Of a stretch of DNA of 64,000 bases, positions 8,445 to 16,519 are shown one piece after another (the first letter of the stretch is position 1; each line of letters starts with the position of its first letter). The position numbers were made by a program, and so were the translations under genes. The DNA is taken from NCBI RefSeq assembly GCF_016745235.1, contig NZ_JAELVM010000003.1:1054001-1118000 (forward strand), written 5' to 3'. The notes under the pieces are model-generated. The model did not search any database and was not told where the DNA came from. It worked only from the letters and a program-made list of their open reading frames with translations. Source of the DNA: Chryseobacterium endalhagicum (GTDB lineage: Bacteria > Bacteroidota > Bacteroidia > Flavobacteriales > Weeksellaceae).

Positions 8445-8465
8445 TAAAATTTTAATTGAAAAACT

Positions 8466-9905
8466 ATGTCTCCAGTTATATTACTCTCTATTATTATCGT
8501 CTACTTCGCATTGCTGCTGTGGGTAGCCTACAGAACAGGAAAAGGAAGTGATAATGAAAGTTTCTTCATCGGAAACCGTAAGAGTAACTGGATGCTTGTA
8601 GCTTTTGGAATGATCGGGACGTCCCTTTCGGGAGTAACGTTCGTAAGTGTTCCCGGAGCAGTAGGAAATGATAAGTTTGCGTACCTGCAGATCACTTTGG
8701 GTTATCTTATCGGATATATTGTGGTTGCGTATGTTCTTCTTCCTCTGTATTACCGCTTGAAGCTGACCTCTATCTATGGTTATCTCCAGCAGCGAATGGG
8801 CCAGCTTTCCTATAAATCAGGGGCATGGATCTTTATTGTTTCCAGACTGGTAGGGGCTACAGCAAGGCTGTATCTTGTAGTGAATATCCTTCAGATCTCT
8901 ATTCTGGACAACCTGGGAGTTCCGTTTATTGTGACAACGCTGATCATTTTAGCCATGATTATTCTGTATACCTATGAAGGCGGGGTAAAAACAATTGTAT
9001 GGACGGATACTTTACAGACTTCATGTATGCTTCTGGGACTGATCATCTGTACGGTTTATATGCTGAATCACTTAGGATTAAGTTTCGGCGAAAGCTTTAC
9101 CGCTATGCAGGATAAAGGCTACACCAAAATTTTTGATTTTGATCCGAACCAGAAAAGCTTCTTCATCAAGCAGATTCTTGCAGGAGCTTTCATTACCATC
9201 ACCATGACCGGAATAGATCAGGAAATGATGCAGAAAAGTTTATCGGTAACCAGACTGAAGGATTCACAGAAAAATATGGTGACTTTGGGCTTCATTCTTC
9301 TTGGAGTTATTTCATTATTCCTTTATATGGGCGGGCTTCTTCATCTTTACGGAGCTCAGGAGCATGTGGCCAGCTCAGGAGACCAGCTTTTCCCTGACGT
9401 TGCACTGAACCATATGCCCGGTTTTATTTCCATCATCTTTATTATTGCCCTGATCTCAGCATTATTTCCAAGTGCGGACGGTGCAATGACGGCTCTTACC
9501 TCTTCTTTATGTATTGATATTTTCGGGATGAAAGAAAAGCAGGACTGGGATGATTCCAAAAAAGAAAAATTCAGAAAAAGAATACACCTTATTGTCGCCC
9601 TATCCTTCCTGATTATGGTCGTGATCTTTAAGGTGATCAATGACAATTCCATGATCGGTCTTATTCTGAAGCTTGCCGGATTCACTTACGGGCCGCTTCT
9701 GGGACTTTTCGCCTTTGGAATTTTCACTAAATACAAGGTTAATGACAAGCTGGTTCCTTATGTATGTATCGCAGCACCGGTAATCTCATTTTTCATTGAC
9801 AAATACCAGGAAAACATCTTTGGAGACTTTAAAATAGGACTGGAACTGCTGATCATCAACGGATTGCTGACGTTTATAGGACTTTGGCTGATCAGAAAGA
9901 AATAA
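8466..9905 (+). CDS. Sodium:solute symporter (SSS family)
   Basis: This is an inner-membrane Na+-driven uptake carrier of 479 residues with about 13 hydrophobic helices. Helix 1-2 carries SFFIGNRKSNWMLVAFGMIGTSLSGVTFVSVPG, the Na+-site region of the family, and the later stretch SALFPSADGAMTALTSS matches the conserved helix 8-9 segment. The closest flavour is the sialic acid/proline/YidK-like group, but the solute cannot be told. It stands alone between a terminator and the next promoter. Confidence 0.92.
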   Translation: MSPVILLSIIIVYFALLLWVAYRTGKGSDNESFFIGNRKSNWMLVAFGMIGTSLSGVTFVSVPGAVGNDKFAYLQITLGYLIGYIVVAYVLLPLYYRLKLTSIYGYLQQRMGQLSYKSGAWIFIVSRLVGATARLYLVVNILQISILDNLGVPFIVTTLIILAMIILYTYEGGVKTIVWTDTLQTSCMLLGLIICTVYMLNHLGLSFGESFTAMQDKGYTKIFDFDPNQKSFFIKQILAGAFITITMTGIDQEMMQKSLSVTRLKDSQKNMVTLGFILLGVISLFLYMGGLLHLYGAQEHVASSGDQLFPDVALNHMPGFISIIFIIALISALFPSADGAMTALTSSLCIDIFGMKEKQDWDDSKKEKFRKRIHLIVALSFLIMVVIFKVINDNSMIGLILKLAGFTYGPLLGLFAFGIFTKYKVNDKLVPYVCIAAPVISFFIDKYQENIFGDFKIGLELLIINGLLTFIGLWLIRKK

Positions 9906-9913
9906 CAGGCAAT

Positions 9914-9947
9914 TTTGTTAAAACCAGAGAGTTTCATCGTATTTTTG
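9914..9947 (+). promoter_or_regulatory. Promoter TTTG-N22-TATTTTTG
   Basis: A -33-like TTTG at 9914-9917 and a -7 element TATTTTTG at 9940-9947 precede the SGNH hydrolase gene. The small hairpin CTGCG/CGCAG lies in the predicted leader. Confidence 0.5.
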
Positions 9948-9991
9948 TAAAACTGCGGCTGTTCGCAGCTATCTGAAACAAAACAATCTGT

Positions 9992-10681
9992 ATGAAATTA
10001 TCTGTTTTCCTTCTCATGGGTTTATTCTTAGGCGTATTTTTCAAAGCTCAGAGTGCTGTTGATTTTGCTAATCTTGCGAGATACAAAGATGACAATGCCA
10101 CTATTCTTAATGCCAGGAAAAAAACGGATGTGGTCTTTATGGGCAATTCCATTACGGAAGGCTGGGTTAAAAGCCATCCTGAATTTTTCTCTGAGAATAA
10201 TTACGCTGGCCGCGGCATCAGCGGGCAGACCACCTCACAAATGCTGCTAAGATTTCAGAATGATGTGGTGGCTTTAAAACCAAAACTGGTCGTCATTAAC
10301 GGAGGCACCAACGATATTGCTCAAAATACCGGAGCTTATGATCCTGATTTCACTTTCAACAACATCAAAGCTATGGCTGATATTGCCCACAGCAACGGAA
10401 TAAAAGTGATTATTGCATCCGTACTCCCTGCCGCAGCATTCCCGTGGCGCAAGGATATAACCGATGCTGTCCAGAAAGTAGATGCTCTGAACGTCAGACT
10501 GAAACAATACTCACACGCCAGTAAACTCACCTTCGCTGATTACAATACAGCAATGCGTAATGAAAAGGGCGGCATGCGGGAAGGCCTTTCAAAAGACGGT
10601 ATCCATCCGAATGCTGCAGGTTATGCCATTATGGAACCGATTATTAAAAAAGCCATTCAGAATGCATCAGGAAAAAAATAA
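9992..10681 (+). CDS. Exported SGNH/GDSL hydrolase (acyl esterase)
   Basis: This secreted esterase has 229 residues, with a signal peptide (MKLSVFLLMGLFLGVFFKAQS). The SGNH blocks are all present: block I GNSITEGW with nucleophile S53, block II GISGQTTSQML with the oxyanion Gly, block III NGGTNDI with the Asn, and block V D202-G-I-H205 completing the triad. It resembles the PAF-acetylhydrolase-like group common in Bacteroidota, which often deacetylate carbohydrates. No glycan-use genes are adjacent, so the substrate is open. Confidence 0.9.
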   Translation: MKLSVFLLMGLFLGVFFKAQSAVDFANLARYKDDNATILNARKKTDVVFMGNSITEGWVKSHPEFFSENNYAGRGISGQTTSQMLLRFQNDVVALKPKLVVINGGTNDIAQNTGAYDPDFTFNNIKAMADIAHSNGIKVIIASVLPAAAFPWRKDITDAVQKVDALNVRLKQYSHASKLTFADYNTAMRNEKGGMREGLSKDGIHPNAAGYAIMEPIIKKAIQNASGKK

Positions 10682-10710
10682 ATTCCAGATCTTTTTACCC
10701 ATCCCCCAGC

Positions 10711-10762
10711 AACCTTAACCTTAACCTTAACCTTAACCTTAACCTTAACCTTAACCTTAACC
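10711..10762. repeat. Telomere-like tandem hexamer (AACCTT)n
   Basis: Eight perfect AACCTT units (10711-10758) are followed by AACC. They fill the gap between the SGNH gene and the next gene and end 14 nt before its ATG. Number changes would alter the 5' leader but not a reading frame. Confidence 0.97.
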
Positions 10763-10775
10763 CAAATCATACACC

Positions 10776-11294
10776 ATGAAAAAAATTATTTCTCTTTTTG
10801 TATTCATCCTCACATTCACTGGCATGACAGCCCAGGATTTTGAGGTATCAACGCTGAGGATCGGCCCGTACAAAGTTTTTATGGAAAAAACAGAAGCTGA
10901 GAAAATTTCCGGAACAAAACTGAAAACAACAGACGGAACTACCAAAAACAATGTGAAGCATAACGGAGAAACCATCCAGATTGATCTTTACGATACCTAT
11001 ATCAGCGAAGCAAAACCCAGCGTGGCAAGCATTATGGGACTGACGACCACGAGTAAAAAATTCAAAACAAAAAGCGGAATCGGTATCGGAAACACGAAAG
11101 ACGACCTGATCAATGCTTACAGAAATCATCCCAGCTTTACGGTACATCCGGCATGGGATGACAAGGGTGAGAAACGGCTGAAAGACACCGGATATTTCAC
11201 TTTGGAAGATCTTGATGCAGGCACCCAGCTTTCCTTTAAATTTGTGAACAACATGATTACAGAAATCTCTGTATACCTTAATGAAGGCTGTTAA
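10776..11294 (+). CDS. Exported protein of unknown function
   Basis: This encodes 172 residues with a signal peptide (MKKIISLFVFILTFTGMTAQ). The mature part has a stretch GIGIGNTKDDLINAYR, reminiscent of the G.s..evl..yG pattern of small exported SmpA/OmlA-like folds, but I cannot assign a family. Only one Cys (last residue) is present. The start lies directly behind the AACCTT tract, so its leader RNA would contain the repeat if transcribed from upstream. Confidence 0.75.
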   Translation: MKKIISLFVFILTFTGMTAQDFEVSTLRIGPYKVFMEKTEAEKISGTKLKTTDGTTKNNVKHNGETIQIDLYDTYISEAKPSVASIMGLTTTSKKFKTKSGIGIGNTKDDLINAYRNHPSFTVHPAWDDKGEKRLKDTGYFTLEDLDAGTQLSFKFVNNMITEISVYLNEGC

Positions 11295-11320
11295 AACCAG
11301 TATTTCTTATAAATAATTCT

Positions 11321-11348
11321 AAATCCGGATCTTAAGTCTGGATTTTTG
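11321..11348 (+). terminator. Rho-independent terminator
   Basis: AAATCCGGA pairs with TCTGGATTT (one G-T) around a 7-nt loop, followed by TT. It separates the exported-protein gene from the transketolase pair. Confidence 0.75.
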
Positions 11349-11403
11349 CATTTCCATAAGCCATTAAAAAATTGTAAATTCGCGTGCAAATAAATCAGAT
11401 ATA

Positions 11404-12255
11404 ATGAGTAAAAGTATCGAAGAGTTAAAATCTCTTACTACGCAGATCAGAAGAGACATTTTAAGAATGGTTCACGCTGTAAATTCAGGTCACCCGGGCG
11501 GAAGTTTAGGTTGTACGGAATATTTCACAGCGCTTTACGGAAAGGTGATGAACTACAGTCTGCCTTTCACTATGGAGGGGAAAAATGAGGATCATTTTTA
11601 TCTTTCAAACGGGCATATTTCACCGGTTTTCTATTCTACTTTAGCGAGATTTGGCTTTTTTCCTGTAGATGAACTGAGAACTTTCAGAAAACTGGATTCA
11701 AGACTTCAGGGACACCCAACTACTCATGAGGGTCTTCCGGGAATCAGAATCGCTTCAGGATCTCTTGGTCAGGGACTTTCTGTAGCACTTGGAGTAGCTC
11801 AGGGTAAAAAACTGGATGGCGACCCATCTCTTGTTTACACGCTTCACGGTGATGGTGAACTTCAGGAAGGTCAGGTTTGGGAAGCTTTGATGTATGCTGC
11901 GGCTAAAAAAGTTGATAATATTATTTCAACGATTGACTACAACGGGCGCCAGATCGACGGAGATACGGATGATGTATTGAGCCTTGGAAATCTTCATGCT
12001 AAACTTGAAGCATTCGGATGGACTGTTCTGGAAGAGAAAAACGGTAATGATCTTGAAGCGGTAATCGCGATCCTTGAGAAAGCAAAAACTGAAACCGGAA
12101 AAGGAAAACCTGTAGTGATCATTCTTCATACAGAAATGGGTTACGGTGTAGATTATATGATGGGTTCTCATGCATGGCACGGAAAAGCTCCTAATGATGA
12201 GCAGCTTGACAATGCATTTAAGCAGCTTTATCTGGAAGCTCCGGCAGACTATTAA
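11404..12255 (+). CDS. tkt: Transketolase, N-terminal subunit
   Basis: This is the thiamine-pyrophosphate half of a two-subunit transketolase, a pentose phosphate pathway enzyme moving two-carbon units between sugar phosphates. It has 283 residues. Key features are SGHPGGSLGCTEY (28-40) and the TPP/Mg motif from GDG (149-151) to N180 in STIDYNGRQ. The C-terminal pyrimidine-binding half is the next gene. Split transketolases are usual in Bacteroidota and archaea. Confidence 0.95.
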   Translation: MSKSIEELKSLTTQIRRDILRMVHAVNSGHPGGSLGCTEYFTALYGKVMNYSLPFTMEGKNEDHFYLSNGHISPVFYSTLARFGFFPVDELRTFRKLDSRLQGHPTTHEGLPGIRIASGSLGQGLSVALGVAQGKKLDGDPSLVYTLHGDGELQEGQVWEALMYAAAKKVDNIISTIDYNGRQIDGDTDDVLSLGNLHAKLEAFGWTVLEEKNGNDLEAVIAILEKAKTETGKGKPVVIILHTEMGYGVDYMMGSHAWHGKAPNDEQLDNAFKQLYLEAPADY

Positions 12256-12257
12256 TT

Positions 12258-12317
12258 ATAAATGATAAATTTTCACCGATAAATGATGAGATTATAAAGT
12301 TTAAACCTATCATTTAT
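12258..12317. repeat. Intercistronic inverted repeat ATAAATGATA/TATCATTTAT
   Basis: Ten-base arms at 12258-12267 and 12308-12317 flank a spacer that holds a further copy of ATAAATGAT. It lies between the two transketolase subunit genes and could form a stem in the shared transcript. Confidence 0.45.
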
Positions 12318-12340
12318 CACGACCAAAAACTTTAGTAAAA

Positions 12341-13288
12341 ATGAAATATACATATACAGAAAAAAAGGATACACGTTCAGGTTTCGGAGCGGGATTAGCA
12401 GAACTGGCTGACAAAAATCCTAATGTAGTAGCGCTTTGTGCAGACCTTATCGGTTCTTTGAAAATGGAGAAATTCATTGAAAAGGCACCGGAAAGATTCT
12501 TCCAGATTGGAATTGCAGAGGCTAACATGATGGGGATTGCAGCAGGTTTGAGCATTACCGGAAAAATTCCTTTTACCGGAACTTTTGCCAACTTTTCTAC
12601 TTCAAGAGTGTATGACCAGATCCGTCAGTCTATCGCTTATTCAGGGAAAAATGTAAAGATCTGTGCATCTCACGCCGGACTTACATTAGGTGAAGACGGA
12701 GCTACCCACCAGGTTCTGGAAGATATCGGGATGATGAAAATGCTTCCGGGTATGACGGTTATCAACCCATGTGACTACAACCAGACGAAAGCGGCTACTA
12801 TTGCTATTGCTGAGCACGATGGTCCTGTATATTTAAGATTCGGAAGACCTACAGTTCCTGTATTTATCCCTGAAGATATGCCTTTCGAGATCGGAAAAGG
12901 AATCCTGCTTCAGGAAGGTACTGATGTAACGATTGTTGCCACAGGACACCTGGTATGGGAATCTCTTGTAGCGGCTGATGAGCTTGAAAAAGAAGGGATC
13001 TCTTGTGAAGTGATCAACATCCACACGATCAAACCTTTAGACGAGGAAATCATCATTAAATCTGTTGAAAAAACCGGAAAGATCGTTACTGCTGAAGAGC
13101 ACAACTATCTGGGTGGTTTAGGAGAGTCTGTCGCGGGAATGCTTGCAAGAAAAAGACCTACAAGACAGGAATTTGTTGCTGTAAATGATACTTTCGGAGA
13201 ATCTGCTACGCCAGCGGAATTGATGAAGAAATACAAGATTGATGCTGCGGCTGTAAAAGAAGCTGTAAAAAGAATCTTAGCGAACTAA
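12341..13288 (+). CDS. tkt: Transketolase, C-terminal subunit
   Basis: This subunit has 315 residues and contains the pyrimidine-binding and C-terminal transketolase domains. The catalytic Glu that activates TPP is E60 in [38 protein letters not shown] is the conserved active-site loop. The gene follows the N-terminal subunit by 85 bp in the same orientation and is closed by a strong terminator, so the pair forms one operon. Confidence 0.95.
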   Translation: MKYTYTEKKDTRSGFGAGLAELADKNPNVVALCADLIGSLKMEKFIEKAPERFFQIGIAEANMMGIAAGLSITGKIPFTGTFANFSTSRVYDQIRQSIAYSGKNVKICASHAGLTLGEDGATHQVLEDIGMMKMLPGMTVINPCDYNQTKAATIAIAEHDGPVYLRFGRPTVPVFIPEDMPFEIGKGILLQEGTDVTIVATGHLVWESLVAADELEKEGISCEVINIHTIKPLDEEIIIKSVEKTGKIVTAEEHNYLGGLGESVAGMLARKRPTRQEFVAVNDTFGESATPAELMKKYKIDAAAVKEAVKRILAN

Positions 13289-13308
13289 GATTGGCTATAT
13301 CATATAGA

Positions 13309-13343
13309 TTCGGGCTGTTTCTTCGAAACAGCCCGATTTTTTT
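13309..13343. terminator. Strong terminator after the transketolase genes
   Basis: An 11-bp stem CGGGCTGTTTC/GAAACAGCCCG with a 3-nt loop (13311-13335) is followed by ATTTTTTT. It sits between convergent genes and probably serves the transketolase operon. Confidence 0.93.
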
Positions 13344-13357
13344 ATAGATCTGGATTA

Positions 13358-13870
13358 TTACAGAGGCCTGTTTATCGGCTGTTCAAGTGCATCAAGAACC
13401 GGATAGAGTATTTTCTGAAGGAATTCATTTTCCCTTTCCCGGGATGTCTTGGAACCTGAAAAATAATTACTGACCTTATAGTTTTTAATGAACTGGCTTC
13501 TTTTTTTTGCGATTGCATAATAATATCCCCCGCTGTCTTCATTGATAAAATAGGTCATTTCATCAAAGTTCATGATCTTTTTAGTGGTAAAATGTTTTCT
13601 GTAGATGGATTTTTCCCGCTTATCGAAAATATATTTCACAGGAACCCTGAAAACCAGATCCACCAGAAGGTAGCCCATATAGACAACCCAGAGGGCAAAG
13701 GCAATGATCAGGACCTTTTCATTGACGGTGTCTTTTAACCAGTAGCCAATCGGGACGACAAGTATTCCGGCCGCCAGCCACCATCTCAGGGTACGCAGAA
13801 AATAATAGTGGGGCATAAAAGTGATTTCGCTGCCGTTTTCTTCAAATCGATACCGGTCTGCAGTGTTCAT
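13358..13870 (-). CDS. Membrane protein of unknown function
   Basis: This encodes 170 residues with two adjacent hydrophobic helices (about 29-45 and 55-73), a short tight turn between them and a charged cytoplasmic C-terminal domain ending in LDALEQPINRPL. The layout (helix pair, then a beta-rich domain with IFDKREKSIYRK) resembles small bacterial PH-like membrane proteins, as does its neighbour, but this is only a fold-level impression. It overlaps the upstream gene by 4 nt (ATGA), so the two are co-translated. Confidence 0.7.
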   Translation of the reverse strand: MNTADRYRFEENGSEITFMPHYYFLRTLRWWLAAGILVVPIGYWLKDTVNEKVLIIAFALWVVYMGYLLVDLVFRVPVKYIFDKREKSIYRKHFTTKKIMNFDEMTYFINEDSGGYYYAIAKKRSQFIKNYKVSNYFSGSKTSRERENEFLQKILYPVLDALEQPINRPL

Positions 13871-14331
13871 CGTATATTTTCATTTAAACGCATGATATCT
13901 TCGGTTTCATTCACCATTTTCTGTATCCCTTTACGCGTCAGGGTCTGCCCTATCGTAAGTTTTTCATCTTTTCCGTTGATATTAAAATGAATAGAAAGGA
14001 TCACATTGGTTGTGATGAATCCCATATATTTCATTGCCAGGGTCTCGAAATTGGTAAAATCCTGGAAGGAATAGGTTTTTGCAGAAACGAAAATACTATG
14101 CTTTCCGGTGATCGTCTTCCGTTCAGTATCTATCACCAGTTTTTTTGCAAAGAAATTAACGATGATCAGTATTCCAAACGCAATAAGGAACAGACCTAAT
14201 AAAGGAATTCCATATTTATAAGCCAATCCTGCGGCAATAAAAAAAAGAATAACCAGTATGGAAATAAATACCGGCTGATTTTTGAAAACAAATAAAGTTC
14301 CGTCTTTTTTGTAAAATTGATAAGAGTTCAT
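13867..14331 (-). CDS. Membrane protein of unknown function
   Basis: This encodes 154 residues. Two hydrophobic helices (about 22-40 and 44-63) are followed by a soluble part with VIDTERKTITGKHSIF, a strand-turn-strand pattern like its downstream partner. It is translationally coupled to the 13358-13870 gene by a 4-nt overlap. The pair is probably a diverged tandem duplication or a heteromeric membrane complex; no function can be named. Confidence 0.7.
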   Translation of the reverse strand: MNSYQFYKKDGTLFVFKNQPVFISILVILFFIAAGLAYKYGIPLLGLFLIAFGILIIVNFFAKKLVIDTERKTITGKHSIFVSAKTYSFQDFTNFETLAMKYMGFITTNVILSIHFNINGKDEKLTIGQTLTRKGIQKMVNETEDIMRLNENIR

Positions 14332-14364
14332 GATTAATAGTAATTTGTTTAAGGTATAGCTATA

Positions 14365-14904
14365 TTACAGAGTTTTAAAACGTTCTGCAATCTCGTCGTC
14401 GTTTATGGTTTTAAAGGTATTCAAATCTGTTTTAAAATACGAATCATGGATAGAAAAATAAGCATCTTTACTAACTTCCGCCTGCGTTGAAGCAATTTTC
14501 CAGCATTCGCAGAACCAGTCTTCAAATATTTTATATTTTTCGTCATTGTATTCGTCCCAGATCTCATCAAATTCTTCGTCATCTTCACTGTTCTCCTGAA
14601 AATCTGCAGCTGCATCCCATATTTTTTCCGGCAGAAAAGCATTCCAACTGTCTTTTTTCACGTGGACAGGCAGGTGTAATGGTTCCGTAATGATCTCTCC
14701 TTTTTTGTCTGCAGCCCAGGCAGTAATGTTCAGATAATCGTATTCATATTCAAAATACAGGGCTCCGGTATCTATTGCGCTTTTATCTTTGAAATAAGTT
14801 AACAGACCTCCTTTAAGCATTTGTACAAAGTCTTCAACCATCTGCTCTGTAGTAGTGGCAAGATAATTTTTTAACTCAATATTGAGATTTTTAAGATTCT
14901 GCAT
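14365..14904 (-). CDS. Conserved hypothetical cytoplasmic protein
   Basis: This encodes 179 residues, very acidic in the middle (NSEDDEEFDEIWDEYNDEKYKIFEDWF), without signal peptide or membrane segment. The aromatic and acidic pattern is like small immunity or SMI1-type proteins, but no diagnostic motif is visible. It lies 33 bp upstream of the membrane-protein pair in the same orientation and may share a transcript with it. Confidence 0.65.
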   Translation of the reverse strand: MQNLKNLNIELKNYLATTTEQMVEDFVQMLKGGLLTYFKDKSAIDTGALYFEYEYDYLNITAWAADKKGEIITEPLHLPVHVKKDSWNAFLPEKIWDAAADFQENSEDDEEFDEIWDEYNDEKYKIFEDWFCECWKIASTQAEVSKDAYFSIHDSYFKTDLNTFKTINDDEIAERFKTL

Positions 14905-15029
14905 AAGACAATTGGGTGATTTGGTTTTCTGATGACCATTAAACTACAAAAATAGATGAAAAATTGAAGGTTTGAACTATCAATTGGCACATTCTACATC
15001 TTATTTTTGTGTATGCATCAGCCTTTTAT

Positions 15030-15179
15030 CCTTTTGTACAAAAGGAATATCAGAATATTTGTCCTGTGATGCAATCCTATCGGTTCATCCGCTTTATTTT
15101 AGAATTTTTAATTAATAAAATTTTCCATTAAAAGCTTTTTAAAGATTCATTTACCTATGTACAAACCTGTGTACAAACC
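15030..15179. promoter_or_regulatory. TGTACAAA palindrome and direct repeats upstream of the RiPP operon
   Basis: CCTTTTGTACAAAAGG (15030-15045) is a perfect 16-bp palindrome. TGTACAAACC occurs twice, at 15158-15167 and 15170-15179, 12 bp apart. All three share the core TGTACAAA and lie 57-206 bp upstream of the predicted -7 element. They look like operator sites for a dimeric regulator, which is an inference. The rest of the 470-bp gap between 14905 and 15375 is AT-rich with no credible gene. Confidence 0.5.
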
Positions 15180-15235
15180 CGAAAACTCACAAAAAATACG
15201 CATTATTACTCACAAAGATGTGATGTAATTATTTC

Positions 15236-15243
15236 TAGTTTTG
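15236..15243 (+). promoter_or_regulatory. -7 element TAGTTTTG of the grasp-with-spasm operon
   Basis: TAnnTTTG match that would give a leader of about 125 nt before the precursor ATG at 15376. It overlaps an in-frame TTG (15241), which makes that upstream TTG an unlikely start for the precursor. No clear -33 element is seen. Confidence 0.45.
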
Positions 15244-15375
15244 AAACCATCAATGTTGATTGTCTGTTCGGCAGATCCGCCTGTAAGTGTACAGTACAGA
15301 AAGAAAAACAGAACAGCAAAACCCAATGCCAGGGATGATATGGCAGCACAAATATTAATTAAAAATTATTCAATT

Positions 15376-15570
15376 ATGAAAAAATTACAAGGAATGAAGA
15401 ACTTTTCTTCATTGGAAAACAAGAAGCTGAAAAATTCAAAAGTTATTTTTGGAGGTGGTACAAATGTTAGAACAACCCAAGAAACGGCTCCTAATGGTCA
15501 GCCTGGTAATACTGGTGATACCAGACTTCTGAATGATGGAAAACCTCATTCTACCATAACAGTTGATTAA
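15376..15570 (+). CDS. gwsA: Grasp-with-spasm RiPP precursor peptide
   Basis: This peptide of 64 residues is placed directly upstream of an ATP-grasp ligase and a SPASM protein. The N-terminal leader MKKLQGMKNFSSLENKKLKN is Lys-rich and has the FSSLE-KKL motif seen in Bacteroidota precursors of this class; it ends in SKVIFGGG (GGG at 26-28). The putative core (29-64) is rich in Thr, Asn, Asp and Gly with acidic and hydroxyl residues (TTQET, GDTR, STITVD) that could be joined by ester or amide links by the ATP-grasp enzyme. The ATG at 15376 is chosen over far upstream codons because these overlap the promoter. A hairpin terminator right behind the gene would make the precursor transcript more abundant than that of the enzymes. 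Confidence 0.85.
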   Translation: MKKLQGMKNFSSLENKKLKNSKVIFGGGTNVRTTQETAPNGQPGNTGDTRLLNDGKPHSTITVD

Positions 15571-15573
15571 ATA

Positions 15574-15598
15574 GGAGGGGGAATTTCCCCCTCTTTTT
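15574..15598 (+). terminator. Terminator/attenuator after the precursor gene
   Basis: GAGGGGG (15575-15581) pairs with CCCCCTC (15587-15593) around AATTT, followed by five T. With the next gene starting 23 nt later, it is best read as a partial terminator that sets precursor-to-enzyme stoichiometry. Confidence 0.85.
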
Positions 15599-15620
15599 CA
15601 TATAACAAAATACGTTGGTT

Positions 15621-16514
15621 ATGAAATACAGAATAATCTTTTTCCTGCCACTGATAATACTCACTCTTATTTCCTGCAAGAGTAAAAAGCTTAACTACAT
15701 CAATTATTACAATAAGGTTTATGCAATTGATAGTACTTTCAGGGTCGATAAAGATACTTTAGCAACCATAAGAAAGTACAGAAAACTGTTCAGGAAATTT
15801 CCTCCTGTACAGAATGAAAGAATGGAGGAATATGAAACTTACATCAGATATGCAGACCAATATCATAGAAATTTTGGTGGAAAAAGAAGTCTTGATAAAC
15901 TCATAGCACAGGCTGCTCCCAATTGGAAATACAAAAGGTTGGAACCTGATTTTTTTAAACTCTATAAAAAGTATGGAATTGACAGCATCACTGTTGAGCA
16001 AAAAGTTCTTCAATGGAAAAAAAGTTTGAACAAAACTCTGATAGATTCTTTTAGCATTGCATTTAAACGTGATCAGCATAATGACCGCGTTGGACCATAT
16101 GTTGAAATGAATGATCGGAAAAATGCAGAACTTCTGATCTGGACCTTTAAAAACTATGGATTTCCATCCAGACAGAAAATAGGTCTTTATGGAAACAATG
16201 AGCAGTTTATGTATATGGGAACCCTTCTCAATCATATGGCAGGAACAAAGCATTATGAATACTTCAAGACAAAATTACTGGAATATGTAAGATCCGGTGA
16301 GTGTACCCCAAGGGATTATATTGAGATGGTAGACAAATTCCAATATATTCATTATCTACATCCTATTTACGGAGTATATATGCATTATGACACGAATTTT
16401 AGTACTGAAGATTCTATAAGAATAAATCGCGACCGGCAAGCAGTAGGCTTTCCCACATTCAAACAGTCTTCAAAAATAACAAAAGACTTCCAAAGAAAAA
16501 TAAATAATCATTAA
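15621..16514 (+). CDS. Lipoprotein of unknown function in the RiPP locus
   Basis: This encodes about 297 residues. The N-terminus MKYRIIFFLPLIILTLISC is a lipoprotein signal with the lipobox LISC (C19), so the mature protein is anchored in a membrane, probably the outer one. The rest is Tyr- and Lys-rich and largely helical by pattern, with no domain I recognise. It starts 50 bp after the precursor stop and ends 5 bp before the ATP-grasp gene, so it belongs to the operon. A periplasmic or surface job (export, receptor or target of the modified peptide) is plausible but unproven. ATG at 15621 is preferred over a TTG two codons upstream. Confidence 0.8.
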   Translation: MKYRIIFFLPLIILTLISCKSKKLNYINYYNKVYAIDSTFRVDKDTLATIRKYRKLFRKFPPVQNERMEEYETYIRYADQYHRNFGGKRSLDKLIAQAAPNWKYKRLEPDFFKLYKKYGIDSITVEQKVLQWKKSLNKTLIDSFSIAFKRDQHNDRVGPYVEMNDRKNAELLIWTFKNYGFPSRQKIGLYGNNEQFMYMGTLLNHMAGTKHYEYFKTKLLEYVRSGECTPRDYIEMVDKFQYIHYLHPIYGVYMHYDTNFSTEDSIRINRDRQAVGFPTFKQSSKITKDFQRKINNH

Positions 16515-16519
16515 TTTAT

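Noticed and set aside
10711-10762. True telomere or replicon end
   Set aside because: The tract is short, internal, and flanked by ordinary genes on both sides in a continuous chromosome-like layout.
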